The translations under genes and the position numbers were made by a program. 64,000 bases of DNA from Niastella sp966212235 (lineage in GTDB: Bacteria; Bacteroidota; Bacteroidia; Chitinophagales; Chitinophagaceae), in NCBI GenBank assembly GCA_966212235.1, contig CBIHPP010000009.1, positions 62,001-126,000 on the forward strand. Reading direction: 5' to 3'. Positions 25,603 through 34,344 of the stretch are shown here, piece after piece; position 1 is the first letter of the stretch, and the number at the start of each line of letters is the position of its first letter. The notes beneath the pieces are model-generated. The model had not been told where the DNA came from. It searched no databases and worked only from the letters and a program-made list of their open reading frames with translations.

Positions 25603-27087
25603 TTAAAATTTCATGTTTTGGTACACCTGTTGTATGTCAAGATGCTCCCGAAAAAGCATGGCCAGTTTATCGTACTGGTCTTCTTTGAATTGCCGGTAAT
25701 CGAAGGATTCCGCAATAGCATCTGTACTGCCCGACAGCAGATCATTCACCACGGCATCGTTATCGAGAATGCCATGCACATAGGTCCCCCAGCAGGTGTT
25801 GGTTAAGTAGCAACCATCGGTATGGCCATCGGAGAAAGTAAGTACCGGTTCATGTTCGGTACCGGTAACAGCCGTTTCACCCATGTGTATTTCATAACCG
25901 GTACAACTGTCTGCATACTGCCGGTAGGTAAAGCTGCGTTGCAGGGTTGTTTTTTCTTTTCCCAAAACCGTTTGCACCGGAAGCAGACCCAGTCCTGCCA
26001 CTTTACCTACATTGCTCTCTACCTCGTATGGGTCTTCAATGGATTGGCCCATCATCTGGTAACCGCCGCAAATGCCAACAACTGTTTTTCCATTTTTGTG
26101 GGCGGTTGTAATGGCGGCAGCAACGCCATTGTTTTTGATGGCGATCAGGTCTTCAATGGTGTTCTTACTTCCGGGAAGAATAATGATAGTAGCTTTTGCA
26201 ATTTCTGCCGGGTCGGCCGTGTAAAACAAATGTACCCTTGGGTCTTTTTCCAACCGGTCGAAGTCGGTAAAGTTCGACATGCGATGCAGCAGGATAACCG
26301 CTACGTTTATTTTATCTTTTACAGCTGCGCGTTGTTTTAATGCCAGCGGTACCGAATCTTCTTCTTCAATAAAGATGTCTTTAAAATATGGCAATACGCC
26401 AATGACCGGTACGCCACAAAGATCTTCGATCATCTTTCTGCCATCGATGAACAGGCGACTGTCGCCCCGGAATTTATTGATGATAATACCTTTGATACAT
26501 GCCCGCTCTTCCGGCGTCAACAAAGCGATGGTGCCGTACAGGCTGCCAAAGATGCCGCCGCGGTCTATATCGCCAACGAGGTAGGTGGCGGCATTGGCAT
26601 GTATGGCCAGCCGCATGTTGGTGATATCGCGTGCTTTGAGATTCAGTTCAGAAATGCTGCCGGCGCCTTCCATCACAACAGGTGCATAGCGGACGGCTAA
26701 ACGCTCATAGGCTTTCACCACTTCAGTAAACAACTCCTGGCGGTTGTTCCCCATGAAGTATTCCCACGCCGTTTGCGTGCCAATGGGTTTGCCGTTTAAT
26801 ATTACCTGCGAACTTTTATCGTTGGTCGGTTTTAACAGCACCGGGTTCATATCGGTATGACAGGGAATGCCCGCCGCTTCGGCCTGTACTGCCTGTGCGC
26901 GACCGATCTCAAAACCTTCCGGTGTGGCATAACTATTCAGCGACATATTTTGCCCTTTGAAAGGAGCGGGGTGGAAGCCATCCTGTTTAAATATTCTGCA
27001 GAAGCCTGCCGTGATGATGCTTTTTCCAACATCGGAAGCGGTGCCTGCAATTAGTAAAGGACGGAGTTGCGTGTTCGGTGGTGTCAT
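25603..27087 (-). CDS. cobQ: Cobyric acid synthase (CobQ/CbiP)
   Basis: 494 residues. The N-terminal ATP-binding domain shows LLIAGTASDVGKSIITAGFCR (P-loop variant) and PFKGQNMSLNSYATPEGFEIGRAQAVQA. The C-terminal glutaminase domain has the nucleophile in VVGICGGYQMMG and the catalytic His in TYVHGILDND. It amidates four side chains of adenosylcobyrinic acid a,c-diamide. It is first of the four-gene set cobQ, cobD, cbiB, ATPase, with gaps of 5-7 bp or overlaps. No corrin-ring genes are in view, so the cell may make or salvage the ring elsewhere. Confidence 0.96.
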   Translation of the reverse strand: MTPPNTQLRPLLIAGTASDVGKSIITAGFCRIFKQDGFHPAPFKGQNMSLNSYATPEGFEIGRAQAVQAEAAGIPCHTDMNPVLLKPTNDKSSQVILNGKPIGTQTAWEYFMGNNRQELFTEVVKAYERLAVRYAPVVMEGAGSISELNLKARDITNMRLAIHANAATYLVGDIDRGGIFGSLYGTIALLTPEERACIKGIIINKFRGDSRLFIDGRKMIEDLCGVPVIGVLPYFKDIFIEEEDSVPLALKQRAAVKDKINVAVILLHRMSNFTDFDRLEKDPRVHLFYTADPAEIAKATIIILPGSKNTIEDLIAIKNNGVAAAITTAHKNGKTVVGICGGYQMMGQSIEDPYEVESNVGKVAGLGLLPVQTVLGKEKTTLQRSFTYRQYADSCTGYEIHMGETAVTGTEHEPVLTFSDGHTDGCYLTNTCWGTYVHGILDNDAVVNDLLSGSTDAIAESFDYRQFKEDQYDKLAMLFREHLDIQQVYQNMKF

Positions 27088-27104
27088 CAGGAATTATGTG
27101 CGGG

Positions 27105-27134
27105 CAAATATATGGAAAACGGCAGCAGCGCAAA
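27105..27134 (-). promoter_or_regulatory. Putative promoter of the cobQ operon
   Basis: On the minus strand TTTG (27131-27134), an 18-bp spacer and TATATTTG (27105-27112) match the Bacteroidota promoter. The leader before the ATG at 27087 would be only about ten bases, too short for a riboswitch. Confidence 0.5.
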
Positions 27135-27167
27135 AAAGCCCGCAAATACGAATGTATTGCAGGCTTT
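27132..27167 (-). terminator. Intrinsic terminator of the NIDO/NHL gene
   Basis: Arms 27135-27149 and 27154-27167 pair (AAAGCC with GGCTTT, one bulged base), followed on the minus strand by TTTTTT. It adjoins the putative -33 box of the cobQ operon. Confidence 0.75.
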
Positions 27168-27215
27168 AAATGCATATTTACCTGTGTACCTCTGATGTGT
27201 TTAAATTGAAACGCG

Positions 27216-29684
27216 CTATTCTTTTACAACCGGGAACGACTCGCTGTGTTGGTCGTCGTGGTAACGGACCAGGTACATACCTGCCGGCAAACCATTCATT
27301 GATAAAGTGATCTGTTTTCCGCTTACCCGGCTATTGATCTGTTGTTTGCCCGAGATATTATACAATGTTACAGTGGCTGTCCCATTTATCTCGCCATTTA
27401 CCCGTATGGTTACTTCCGATTTCACCGGATTGGGAAATACAGCAACACCAAATGCATCATTTTTTACGGCGCTTACTATTTTGCTGTAGCCGTTGCTGCC
27501 GTCAATATTCAGGAACTTTAACCGGTAATAGTTGGTGCCGGTAATTGGTTCCTGATCAATATAAATATAACTGCTACCATTGATTGCTTTGCCGGATATG
27601 GTTCCCAATGTTATAAAGTGGCTGGCATCGGTGCTGCGTTCTACCTGGTATACATCACCTACCTCTTCACTTACACTGTTCCATATCACTTCATTGATAG
27701 TGCCTTTATTGGTTGCCCTAATATTATCCAGTTTTATGGGCAGGGAGACAGGGGGCGGAGCCAACACAAATGAAAAGCTACTGCTGCCACCGTTATTGTA
27801 AGCGGTAACGGTATAGGTGGCTGCAGGTAATACTAAAGAAGCTAGTCCAACGATATAACCGTCGGCAGTGAAATATAGGCCAGCGGGCAGGGCCGGTGTT
27901 ATGGTATAGCCGGTGAGCGCTATACTCCGTATCCGGTTATTACCGGCATCGCTTACACGCAGGAAACTGTATGGAGCAATGCTAGTGCTAATGTCAATCC
28001 CAATGCCTGCCGGTCCATTGAATTGAGCGGCCCCGGCAACTATGGTATCATTTAAACCGGCTACACCGCTGCCGGCCAGCGTGGTGACAACGCCAGCGGG
28101 TGTAATTTTTCGTATTACATGATTGCCGCTATCGGCTACGTATACGTTATCAAATCTATCTAGCGTTAGGGCAAACGGTTTATTAAACCTGGCCGCGGTA
28201 CCGGTACCGTTCACCAAACCGGCCACGCCGGTGGCGCTACCGGCAAAAAGAGATACGACGCCTGCTTTGGTTATCTTTCTGATCTGGTTATTACCCAGGT
28301 CGGCCACATACAGGTTGCCGGAGGGATCGAGTGCTACGCCTGCCGGCTGATTAAAAGTTGCAGAAGCTGCTGCACCGTTGGCCATACCGGCGGCTCCGGT
28401 GCCGGCATATACCGGGTTCATAAAGCCCATGGAAACGGTAGTGGCATTACCCGATGCAGTTGAGAAATGGATCTTATTAAGCGTTCTGTCGGCCACATAT
28501 ACATTTCCGGCACTGTCTACTGCTATACCTGTAGGATTGTTATACAGGTAGCTGGGAATTTTACCGTAATTGGCGTTAACAGGACCGCCTGTTGCATAGG
28601 CGGCCTTTCCATACGAGCAGTATACCGTACCATTGAGATTGGTAGTAAGGCCTATGGCAGCTGAGTCAACGGCTAAAGATGAATAAGTGGTTACGTTACC
28701 GGAACTAATTTTACGAACCCTGCTGTTGCCACAGTCACCAACATAAATATTGCCCAGCCGGTCGGTAGCCAGCCCCACCGGCTTGTTGAATTTGGCATTC
28801 AAAGATGTAACGTTGTCGATAAATCCGGCGCTGCTGCCAGCTTGGGTAAACACCGTTCCGTATGGGAAGCTAGTAGGTATGTAGCCGCCGGTGTTAGTGG
28901 GTGTAAACCATGTTGGGGCTGTACTCGAATAATACAAGGTATCGTTGGGGTAACTGATGGATGGCGCAGCCGGAATTGCAGGTAACGTTTGCGCCTCTCT
29001 TATATTATTGAATTGATAGGCCCGGCTAAAAGGCCCTGGATAACCGGTAAGTCTGCTTGTTGCCGAACCGGGTAGATTGTAATATTTCACCAAATCTCCT
29101 GCATCCCAGCCTGCCGCGGGATAAGAGTTGGCAGGATTAGCATCGCCACGCACCCAACTTAATGTATCGTAGGTGAACCGTACATCCCAATCCTTTGCTG
29201 TACGATGGAGCGGTGCTGAATTATCTGCCAGCATTGCTTCAAACTTGCTTAACGAGTCTATCCTATTGGCGAAACGACCTACCGAATCCCATATCACCAC
29301 CAGGCGATCGGCATATACTTTATACCAAACCTGGTTAGTATAAGTACCCCTGGCGGTGCGGGTATCTACATCTGCCCAATAAGGAGCAATCATGGGAGTT
29401 CGTAAATTGGAGGGAAATGCCTGGGTGGAATAAAAAGGAACATCAACGCCAAATGATATTGTTCCGTTCGTATTTACGTATGCTGATGTATAATTAAGAC
29501 CATAAAAATTGAACGTAAAAGGCAGATTTACTAACACAGAGCAGTCGTCACATCTTGGAAAGGCCGTGAACCCGCCGGTAGCCGGGTTGAAAGGCTCCGG
29601 GTGATAGGTGTCCCAGGGAATGGTTTGTGCAGTTGTTTTCAATGACCATATGAATATGATCACAAAGAGTACGGGCAATCTCAT
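27216..29684 (-). CDS. Secreted NIDO/NHL-repeat protein with type IX sorting domain
   Basis: 822 residues with a signal peptide (ends TTAQT, about 20). A nidogen-like (NIDO) domain spans about 45-205, with NTNGTISFG and MIAPYWADVDTR. Residues about 280-600 hold NHL-type beta-propeller repeats, each with wording such as GVALDPSGNLYVADLGNNQIRKI. An Ig-like putative domain follows (about 600-645), then a fibronectin-like segment, and residues about 747-822 form a type A type IX secretion C-terminal domain (VFPNPVKSEVTI and LPAGMYLVRYHD). It should be carried to the cell surface or medium by the T9SS. Role unknown; the propeller suggests binding. It is a single gene ended by a terminator. Confidence 0.88.
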   Translation of the reverse strand: MRLPVLFVIIFIWSLKTTAQTIPWDTYHPEPFNPATGGFTAFPRCDDCSVLVNLPFTFNFYGLNYTSAYVNTNGTISFGVDVPFYSTQAFPSNLRTPMIAPYWADVDTRTARGTYTNQVWYKVYADRLVVIWDSVGRFANRIDSLSKFEAMLADNSAPLHRTAKDWDVRFTYDTLSWVRGDANPANSYPAAGWDAGDLVKYYNLPGSATSRLTGYPGPFSRAYQFNNIREAQTLPAIPAAPSISYPNDTLYYSSTAPTWFTPTNTGGYIPTSFPYGTVFTQAGSSAGFIDNVTSLNAKFNKPVGLATDRLGNIYVGDCGNSRVRKISSGNVTTYSSLAVDSAAIGLTTNLNGTVYCSYGKAAYATGGPVNANYGKIPSYLYNNPTGIAVDSAGNVYVADRTLNKIHFSTASGNATTVSMGFMNPVYAGTGAAGMANGAAASATFNQPAGVALDPSGNLYVADLGNNQIRKITKAGVVSLFAGSATGVAGLVNGTGTAARFNKPFALTLDRFDNVYVADSGNHVIRKITPAGVVTTLAGSGVAGLNDTIVAGAAQFNGPAGIGIDISTSIAPYSFLRVSDAGNNRIRSIALTGYTITPALPAGLYFTADGYIVGLASLVLPAATYTVTAYNNGGSSSFSFVLAPPPVSLPIKLDNIRATNKGTINEVIWNSVSEEVGDVYQVERSTDASHFITLGTISGKAINGSSYIYIDQEPITGTNYYRLKFLNIDGSNGYSKIVSAVKNDAFGVAVFPNPVKSEVTIRVNGEINGTATVTLYNISGKQQINSRVSGKQITLSMNGLPAGMYLVRYHDDQHSESFPVVKE

Positions 29685-29727
29685 ATCAAATACGTTTACA
29701 GGGTTAGGGGCTAAATAGAGACGGGCG

Positions 29728-29735
29728 CAAAACTA
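29728..29735 (-). promoter_or_regulatory. Putative -7 element for the NIDO/NHL gene
   Basis: Minus strand TAGTTTTG is an exact TAnnTTTG match, 43 bp before the ATG at 29684. No clear -33 at standard spacing. Confidence 0.3.
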
Positions 29736-29832
29736 TTCAGCAATCCTGTTAGCGCATAACAACGAAGCGGCCATTTTGTATTGATTTATAAAGCAGGACA
29801 AACTATAGGAGCAATTACTTCCTGGTATATGA

Positions 29833-30804
29833 TTATTTTTTCATGTTTCGGGTAAATTCAACCGGACTGGCGCCTGTTAGTTTTTTAAAAGCATTGTAAA
29901 AAGCGCTTCGCGATGAAAAGCCTGCTTCATAGGCCATTGATTCTATGGTAAAATGTTGCAGGTTTTGCGGCAGGTTCATTTGTTCTTTTATACTGTTTAT
30001 GCGGTAGGTATTTATAAAATCTCCAAAATTCAACTTGTAATGATTATTAAGCAGGAAAGATAATTTATGTGGTGTAATGTCTATTGCCTGGGCCAGCGAT
30101 GACATTTTAAGATCCTTTGTGCGGTATGGTTTGTGTTGAAGGAGATAATCTTCCAGGCGTTTGCAAAGGGTTTCCGTGCCTTCATCTTTCTTCAATGACT
30201 GGGCATGCTGCTTTCTGATCCTGGCGAGCGTTGGTAGTTTCATGTCGAGCAGGGACGCTATATTTTCCAGGGGAATACGATCGATAAAACCCGGTGCGCT
30301 CTGAATAAAATACAGGTACCGTTCTTTGGCATTTCCTACGCGTATAATGTGCGACCGTTCCTGCGCATCCTGGTAATATTTCTGTACCATCACCCGGAAA
30401 ATATAATTGAAGTCGAAGTATTTCTCAAACAAGCCCAGCAGGACAGTATTGGGTAGCGCCATAAGGCGGGTATGTTCAACAGCCATGATTCCTTCGCGCG
30501 AGGGGCGCATGCCATGCATACCGGAGATAGAGCTCACAAATTCATTTTCTACAGAAATATAAGTTATGATCTTCTTGCCTTTGTGCGTGGAAAAGCCCAT
30601 CAATGCCCCTGTAATGATAAAATACATATACTGGCAAGTGTCTCCCTCAGCGATCAGGATCGCCTCTTTTTCCAACTCCAGCGAAACCAGGTTGCTGCCG
30701 ATTTCCCCGCGCAATTCTTCGCTCAGGGGGTATATGGTCTGCAGTAATTGGTTGAGGTATTCAATGTCAAGGTTGTGTGCTTTGTGATAACTGGGTTGTT
30801 GCAT
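29833..30804 (-). CDS. Hybrid regulator: cNMP-binding domain, Crp-like helix region and AraC HTH
   Basis: 323 residues. Residues about 25-130 form a Crp/Fnr-type cyclic-nucleotide-binding jelly roll (ILIAEGDTCQYMYFIITGALMGF). Residues about 150-205 resemble the Crp dimerisation helix and HTH (KERYLYFIQSAPGFIDRIPLENIASLLDMKLPTLARIRKQ). Residues about 220-322 are a complete AraC DNA-binding domain ending YEAGFSSRSAFYNAFKKLTGASPVEF. Thus the protein seems to have two DNA-binding modules. It lies 55 bp after the ABC permease gene on the same strand, and may be co-transcribed with it. Ligand unknown. Confidence 0.88.
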   Translation of the reverse strand: MQQPSYHKAHNLDIEYLNQLLQTIYPLSEELRGEIGSNLVSLELEKEAILIAEGDTCQYMYFIITGALMGFSTHKGKKIITYISVENEFVSSISGMHGMRPSREGIMAVEHTRLMALPNTVLLGLFEKYFDFNYIFRVMVQKYYQDAQERSHIIRVGNAKERYLYFIQSAPGFIDRIPLENIASLLDMKLPTLARIRKQHAQSLKKDEGTETLCKRLEDYLLQHKPYRTKDLKMSSLAQAIDITPHKLSFLLNNHYKLNFGDFINTYRINSIKEQMNLPQNLQHFTIESMAYEAGFSSRSAFYNAFKKLTGASPVEFTRNMKK

Positions 30805-30859
30805 AATTGAAGGGATCCCGGCTCTAAAGATAATGCAAGGACACCTTAATTAATACCGG

Positions 30860-33259
30860 TTATTCCGTCCTCAAATTCTTAACCGGATTGCTGTTGGCCG
30901 TTTTATAACATTGAGCAGCTATAAATGCAAATGTTGAAATTGAGATGGCTACCGCTACGGTGAGGTAAGGGGTAATATTTTGTTGCACCCGGTAAGCATA
31001 GTTTTGCAACCAGTGATCGGTTGTCATGTATGCTAAAGGCCATGCAATGATATTAGCGATCAGGATCAGCGGCGCATAATCCCTGATAAACAGCAGCAGA
31101 ATATTTTTTACATCGGCGCCTAATACTTTACGGACTGCTATTTCCCTGGTGCGCTTCGCCAGCGTAAACGCCACAACGCCGAAGATGCCCATGAAAACGA
31201 TAAACAGGTTCAGCACGGTAGCCAGCCTGGTGGCCTTCTTTAATTTCAGTTCTGCTTCAAACATCGATTGAAAGCGGTCATCCATAAATGTATACTCGAA
31301 AGGCGACCCGGGAGAAAATTCCTGCCATTTCTTTTTTACCTCACTGATGGCGTTACCGATATCACCGGGATTCAATTTAACCGTCAGGTACCGGTAAGAG
31401 CGGACAAGCCGCGTAGGTATAAATGCCAGTGGACCGATCTGTTGCTGAAAGGAAGTGACATTATAATCCTTAACAACACCAGCAACTTTATAGGTAAATC
31501 CATTGGGCATACGTACAATAGACCCTACCGGCGAATGTAACTGCAATGCATTTACAGCTGTTTCATTGAGCACTATTTCCGATTCCCTGGAGGTGGTGAA
31601 ATTGTTTTCCAGATACGAGCCTTCTTTCATTGTTAACCCGAATGTGGATGCATAATATTGGTCTGTCCAAATCAATGGTATTACAATTGGTTTTTTATCA
31701 CCCCCTTCAGGCAACAGATCAATTGTGTTTGGTGGTAACCGGTCTGGTACTTCGAATGCCATGGAGGCGCTTCGCACCACACGGGATTGTGTCAAACCAT
31801 CCCTGATCGATTCCATTTTCAACACACCTGCCGAGTCCCATTGTTTGGGGAACGCAGTTATTACCAGTAATTGTTCTTTATTATAGCCAAGGTCTTTTTT
31901 AAAGAAATAAGTTACCTGTTTTGACACCGTGAGCGCACTGATAAAAATGAAAACGGCCAGGGTGAATTGTATCACCAGCAAGGTTTTTCTTAATATCAGG
32001 CCGCCACGCGCCATATCAATCTTTCCTTTTACTGCATGAATGATGTTGGCGGATGCCAGCGCAAGGGCAGGGTAGAGACCTGCGATGATCCCCACCCCTG
32101 TTACAAACAATAATAACCAACCCGCCTGCGCTTTGCTGAATTGCCAAACCGGTTCTATCTGCGTATTCAATAACTGGTTAAAAAATGGCCGCATCCCTTC
32201 GTATACACACAACGAAATAATTGTAGCAATGAAGGTTAGCAAAATGGATTCAACAAGGTATTGTATAATGAGTTGTTTGCGGGCGCTTCCGAAAACTTTA
32301 CGTAATCCTATTTCCTTCAACCGGTAGGTAGATGTTCCGATACTGATGTTCACAAAATTAATGATCGCCATGAGTAGGATAAAGACGGCTACTAAAAACA
32401 ACGTGCCGATCATCTGTTGTGCAGCGCCGTTATTATGATCTTTCAGGTAATAGTCGTTCAGCCTCACGAATTCTACCTGTAATAACCCTTTCACGTTATT
32501 GGGAAGATGGCGTGCCAACAACTGGTTGACCGGTTTGGCCATATCGTTGGGCGTTACGCCTGGCTTCAACTCGATCATGCCTACGATAAAGATATTGTTC
32601 CAGTCTTTAATAACATCTTTCCCGAATAGCCGGTTCCCTTCAAAAGGCATGAAGACATCATACCCTGTTTTATCAACTATTTGGTTTACGGTATTATAGG
32701 GCATTGTTTCCAGCACGGCTGAAACGAGGAAGTCCTGTTTGCCATTCATACCTGTAACGGTGATCGTTTTATTAACTACGTTCGTAGTGCCAAATAATTT
32801 CATCGCCATGTTGCGGGAGATGACGGCAGAACTGTTGTTCGGGAAGGCCCGGTGTGGATCGCCTTGTATAAGTTTAAATCCATACATGGACACAAGGCTG
32901 GTATCGCAAATGGAGACGTTTGCCTGGAAGTGTTTTTCACCGGCCGATACGACGTTGGTAAACGGGTTGAACCGGTAATAATTTTCCACCAATGCCGGAT
33001 AGTTTTCTTTCAGTGTTTTAGCCAGCGGCGCCACGGTGGTAATGGCAAGGCCCATGTTTTTCACTTTCCATGTACTCTTGATGAGATATTGGTTCTCCGA
33101 ATGCCGCAGGGATAAGTTTACGTTCTTTTCCTGCATGATATAATTGCCGATCAGCATGGAAAAGGCAATGCCTATACCCAGGCAAAAAATATTGATCGCT
33201 GAAAATAATTTATGCCTCGTTAAGTGCCGGACGGCTATAATGAAATAATTTTTTAGCAT
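30860..33259 (-). CDS. MacB/FtsX-type ABC transporter permease
   Basis: About 799 residues from the ATG at 33259. The frame stays open 56 codons upstream (33427), but that part is polar and meaningless, while MLKNYFIIAVRHLTRHKLFS is the standard start of this large Bacteroidota permease family. Layout: first TM (about 20-42), periplasmic MacB-PCD domain, three TMs with an FtsX domain (about 290-410), a fourth TM (about 440), a second periplasmic domain, and a C-terminal FtsX domain with TREIAVRKVLGADVKNILLLF. The matching ATPase is not next to it. Members of this family are linked with lipoprotein or peptide export and stress responses; the substrate here is unknown. Confidence 0.92.
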   Translation of the reverse strand: MLKNYFIIAVRHLTRHKLFSAINIFCLGIGIAFSMLIGNYIMQEKNVNLSLRHSENQYLIKSTWKVKNMGLAITTVAPLAKTLKENYPALVENYYRFNPFTNVVSAGEKHFQANVSICDTSLVSMYGFKLIQGDPHRAFPNNSSAVISRNMAMKLFGTTNVVNKTITVTGMNGKQDFLVSAVLETMPYNTVNQIVDKTGYDVFMPFEGNRLFGKDVIKDWNNIFIVGMIELKPGVTPNDMAKPVNQLLARHLPNNVKGLLQVEFVRLNDYYLKDHNNGAAQQMIGTLFLVAVFILLMAIINFVNISIGTSTYRLKEIGLRKVFGSARKQLIIQYLVESILLTFIATIISLCVYEGMRPFFNQLLNTQIEPVWQFSKAQAGWLLLFVTGVGIIAGLYPALALASANIIHAVKGKIDMARGGLILRKTLLVIQFTLAVFIFISALTVSKQVTYFFKKDLGYNKEQLLVITAFPKQWDSAGVLKMESIRDGLTQSRVVRSASMAFEVPDRLPPNTIDLLPEGGDKKPIVIPLIWTDQYYASTFGLTMKEGSYLENNFTTSRESEIVLNETAVNALQLHSPVGSIVRMPNGFTYKVAGVVKDYNVTSFQQQIGPLAFIPTRLVRSYRYLTVKLNPGDIGNAISEVKKKWQEFSPGSPFEYTFMDDRFQSMFEAELKLKKATRLATVLNLFIVFMGIFGVVAFTLAKRTREIAVRKVLGADVKNILLLFIRDYAPLILIANIIAWPLAYMTTDHWLQNYAYRVQQNITPYLTVAVAISISTFAFIAAQCYKTANSNPVKNLRTE

Positions 33260-33426
33260 ATTATGGTTCTGCCCCTTTTTGCAGCCAGCCAAATGCCATT
33301 TTTGTAATGAGTTAACAATCAATAAATGGTAAATGAAATTATCACCCGGAAACTGTCCGGTTTTGTTACAACAGTGTTCGGTTAAGGCGGACGGTTCTAT
33401 AAATCGCTGTTCGTGTGATAAGGACA

Positions 33427-33464
33427 AGAAAATAGACTATCAGTCGGCTGATAGTCTATTTTCT
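33427..33464 (-). terminator. Perfect 17-bp hairpin terminator after the DUF7151 gene
   Basis: Arms 33427-33443 and 33448-33464 are fully complementary (AGAAAATAGACTATCAG), with a four-base loop TCGG. On the minus strand the arm ends TTTTCTTG. It lies 42 bp beyond the lipoprotein stop. Confidence 0.85.
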
Positions 33465-33505
33465 TTAAAACTGTTTATTACACCAGTAAACCGAATACGG
33501 CAACG

Positions 33506-34120
33506 CTATTTTTTGTATAGTTTGATGGCAAGTCTTGAAACGGTGACTGATGTTCCATCCTTTTCGGACCTTATTCTGAACCCTAAATTGATGTAGCTTT
33601 TTGGCAGCTCATTTATAAAATTAACCGTGGTTGCCTTATATTCATTGGTTGTGGAATTTCCACTGAGCAAGGTATGATTGATCACTTTATTGTTTGTGAG
33701 ATCATACAACTCAATCATACATTTCACGTTTGCATCAGCGGTAACCAATTGTGCGGTGAAGGAGATGGAATCTGCCGGATAATTGGTAATATTAAAGTTA
33801 TCTACACCCGGTCTGATAGATCCGGTTGCGGAGTTTGTCCAGGATCCAATACCGTCAGGTGTTGCATATAGGATTGTTTCCTTGTTATAAATTCCATTAC
33901 ATACATATTCGGTTTTCTGAATTTCATTACTATCAAGCACATTGTTCCTATTGTCATCTATGCCGGTAATGACCTTAATTCCTCCGGAAGCACAATGTTC
34001 ACCGGGTGGTTCAGCAATCTGATCTATCAAAGCATTTTTTCCTGCAGGGCCTTCTTTTTCACAACCCCAAAAAGATAAACAGGCAATACCAAGGTACAGG
34101 GCGCGCGATTTAATTTTCAT
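33506..34120 (-). CDS. Lipoprotein with DUF7151-like domain
   Basis: 204 residues. Leader residues 1-20 end in FWGC, so Cys20 is the lipid site. EKEGPAGKNAL then leads into a cysteine-paired segment, residues about 28-77: GEHCASGGIKVITGIDDNRN followed by VLDSNEIQKTEYVCNG. This pattern (Cys-x-Gly-Gly, Gly-x-Asp-x-Asn-x-Asn, Leu-Asp-x-x-Glu, Cys-x-Gly) is that of DUF7151 and may bind calcium. Residues 85-204 look like a beta-sandwich with no clear family. It has its own terminator and stands alone; function unknown. Confidence 0.8.
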   Translation of the reverse strand: MKIKSRALYLGIACLSFWGCEKEGPAGKNALIDQIAEPPGEHCASGGIKVITGIDDNRNNVLDSNEIQKTEYVCNGIYNKETILYATPDGIGSWTNSATGSIRPGVDNFNITNYPADSISFTAQLVTADANVKCMIELYDLTNNKVINHTLLSGNSTTNEYKATTVNFINELPKSYINLGFRIRSEKDGTSVTVSRLAIKLYKK

Positions 34121-34344
34121 TCTTACAGATTATTTGATTTGAGTATAATAGCGGTCGTAAAAATATAAGGTTTACCTGCTTACTGCCGAAGAATTTGATA
34201 ACTGTGTTGTTTTGGCCGATAACTGCGCAGTATTTCCAATAACTGTGTAAACGGTTGAGCGTTAAATGGCTGCTTCATGACAGGATGAGAAAATGGTCCA
34301 TTATTTTGCTTACCCGGCTTTTTACTGCAATTTTGCACCCGATT

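Noticed and set aside
33260..33427. The 56-codon upstream extension of the ABC permease frame
   Set aside because: The extension is polar and unrelated to the family, while the Met at 33259 begins the standard N-terminus MLKNYFIIAVRHL.
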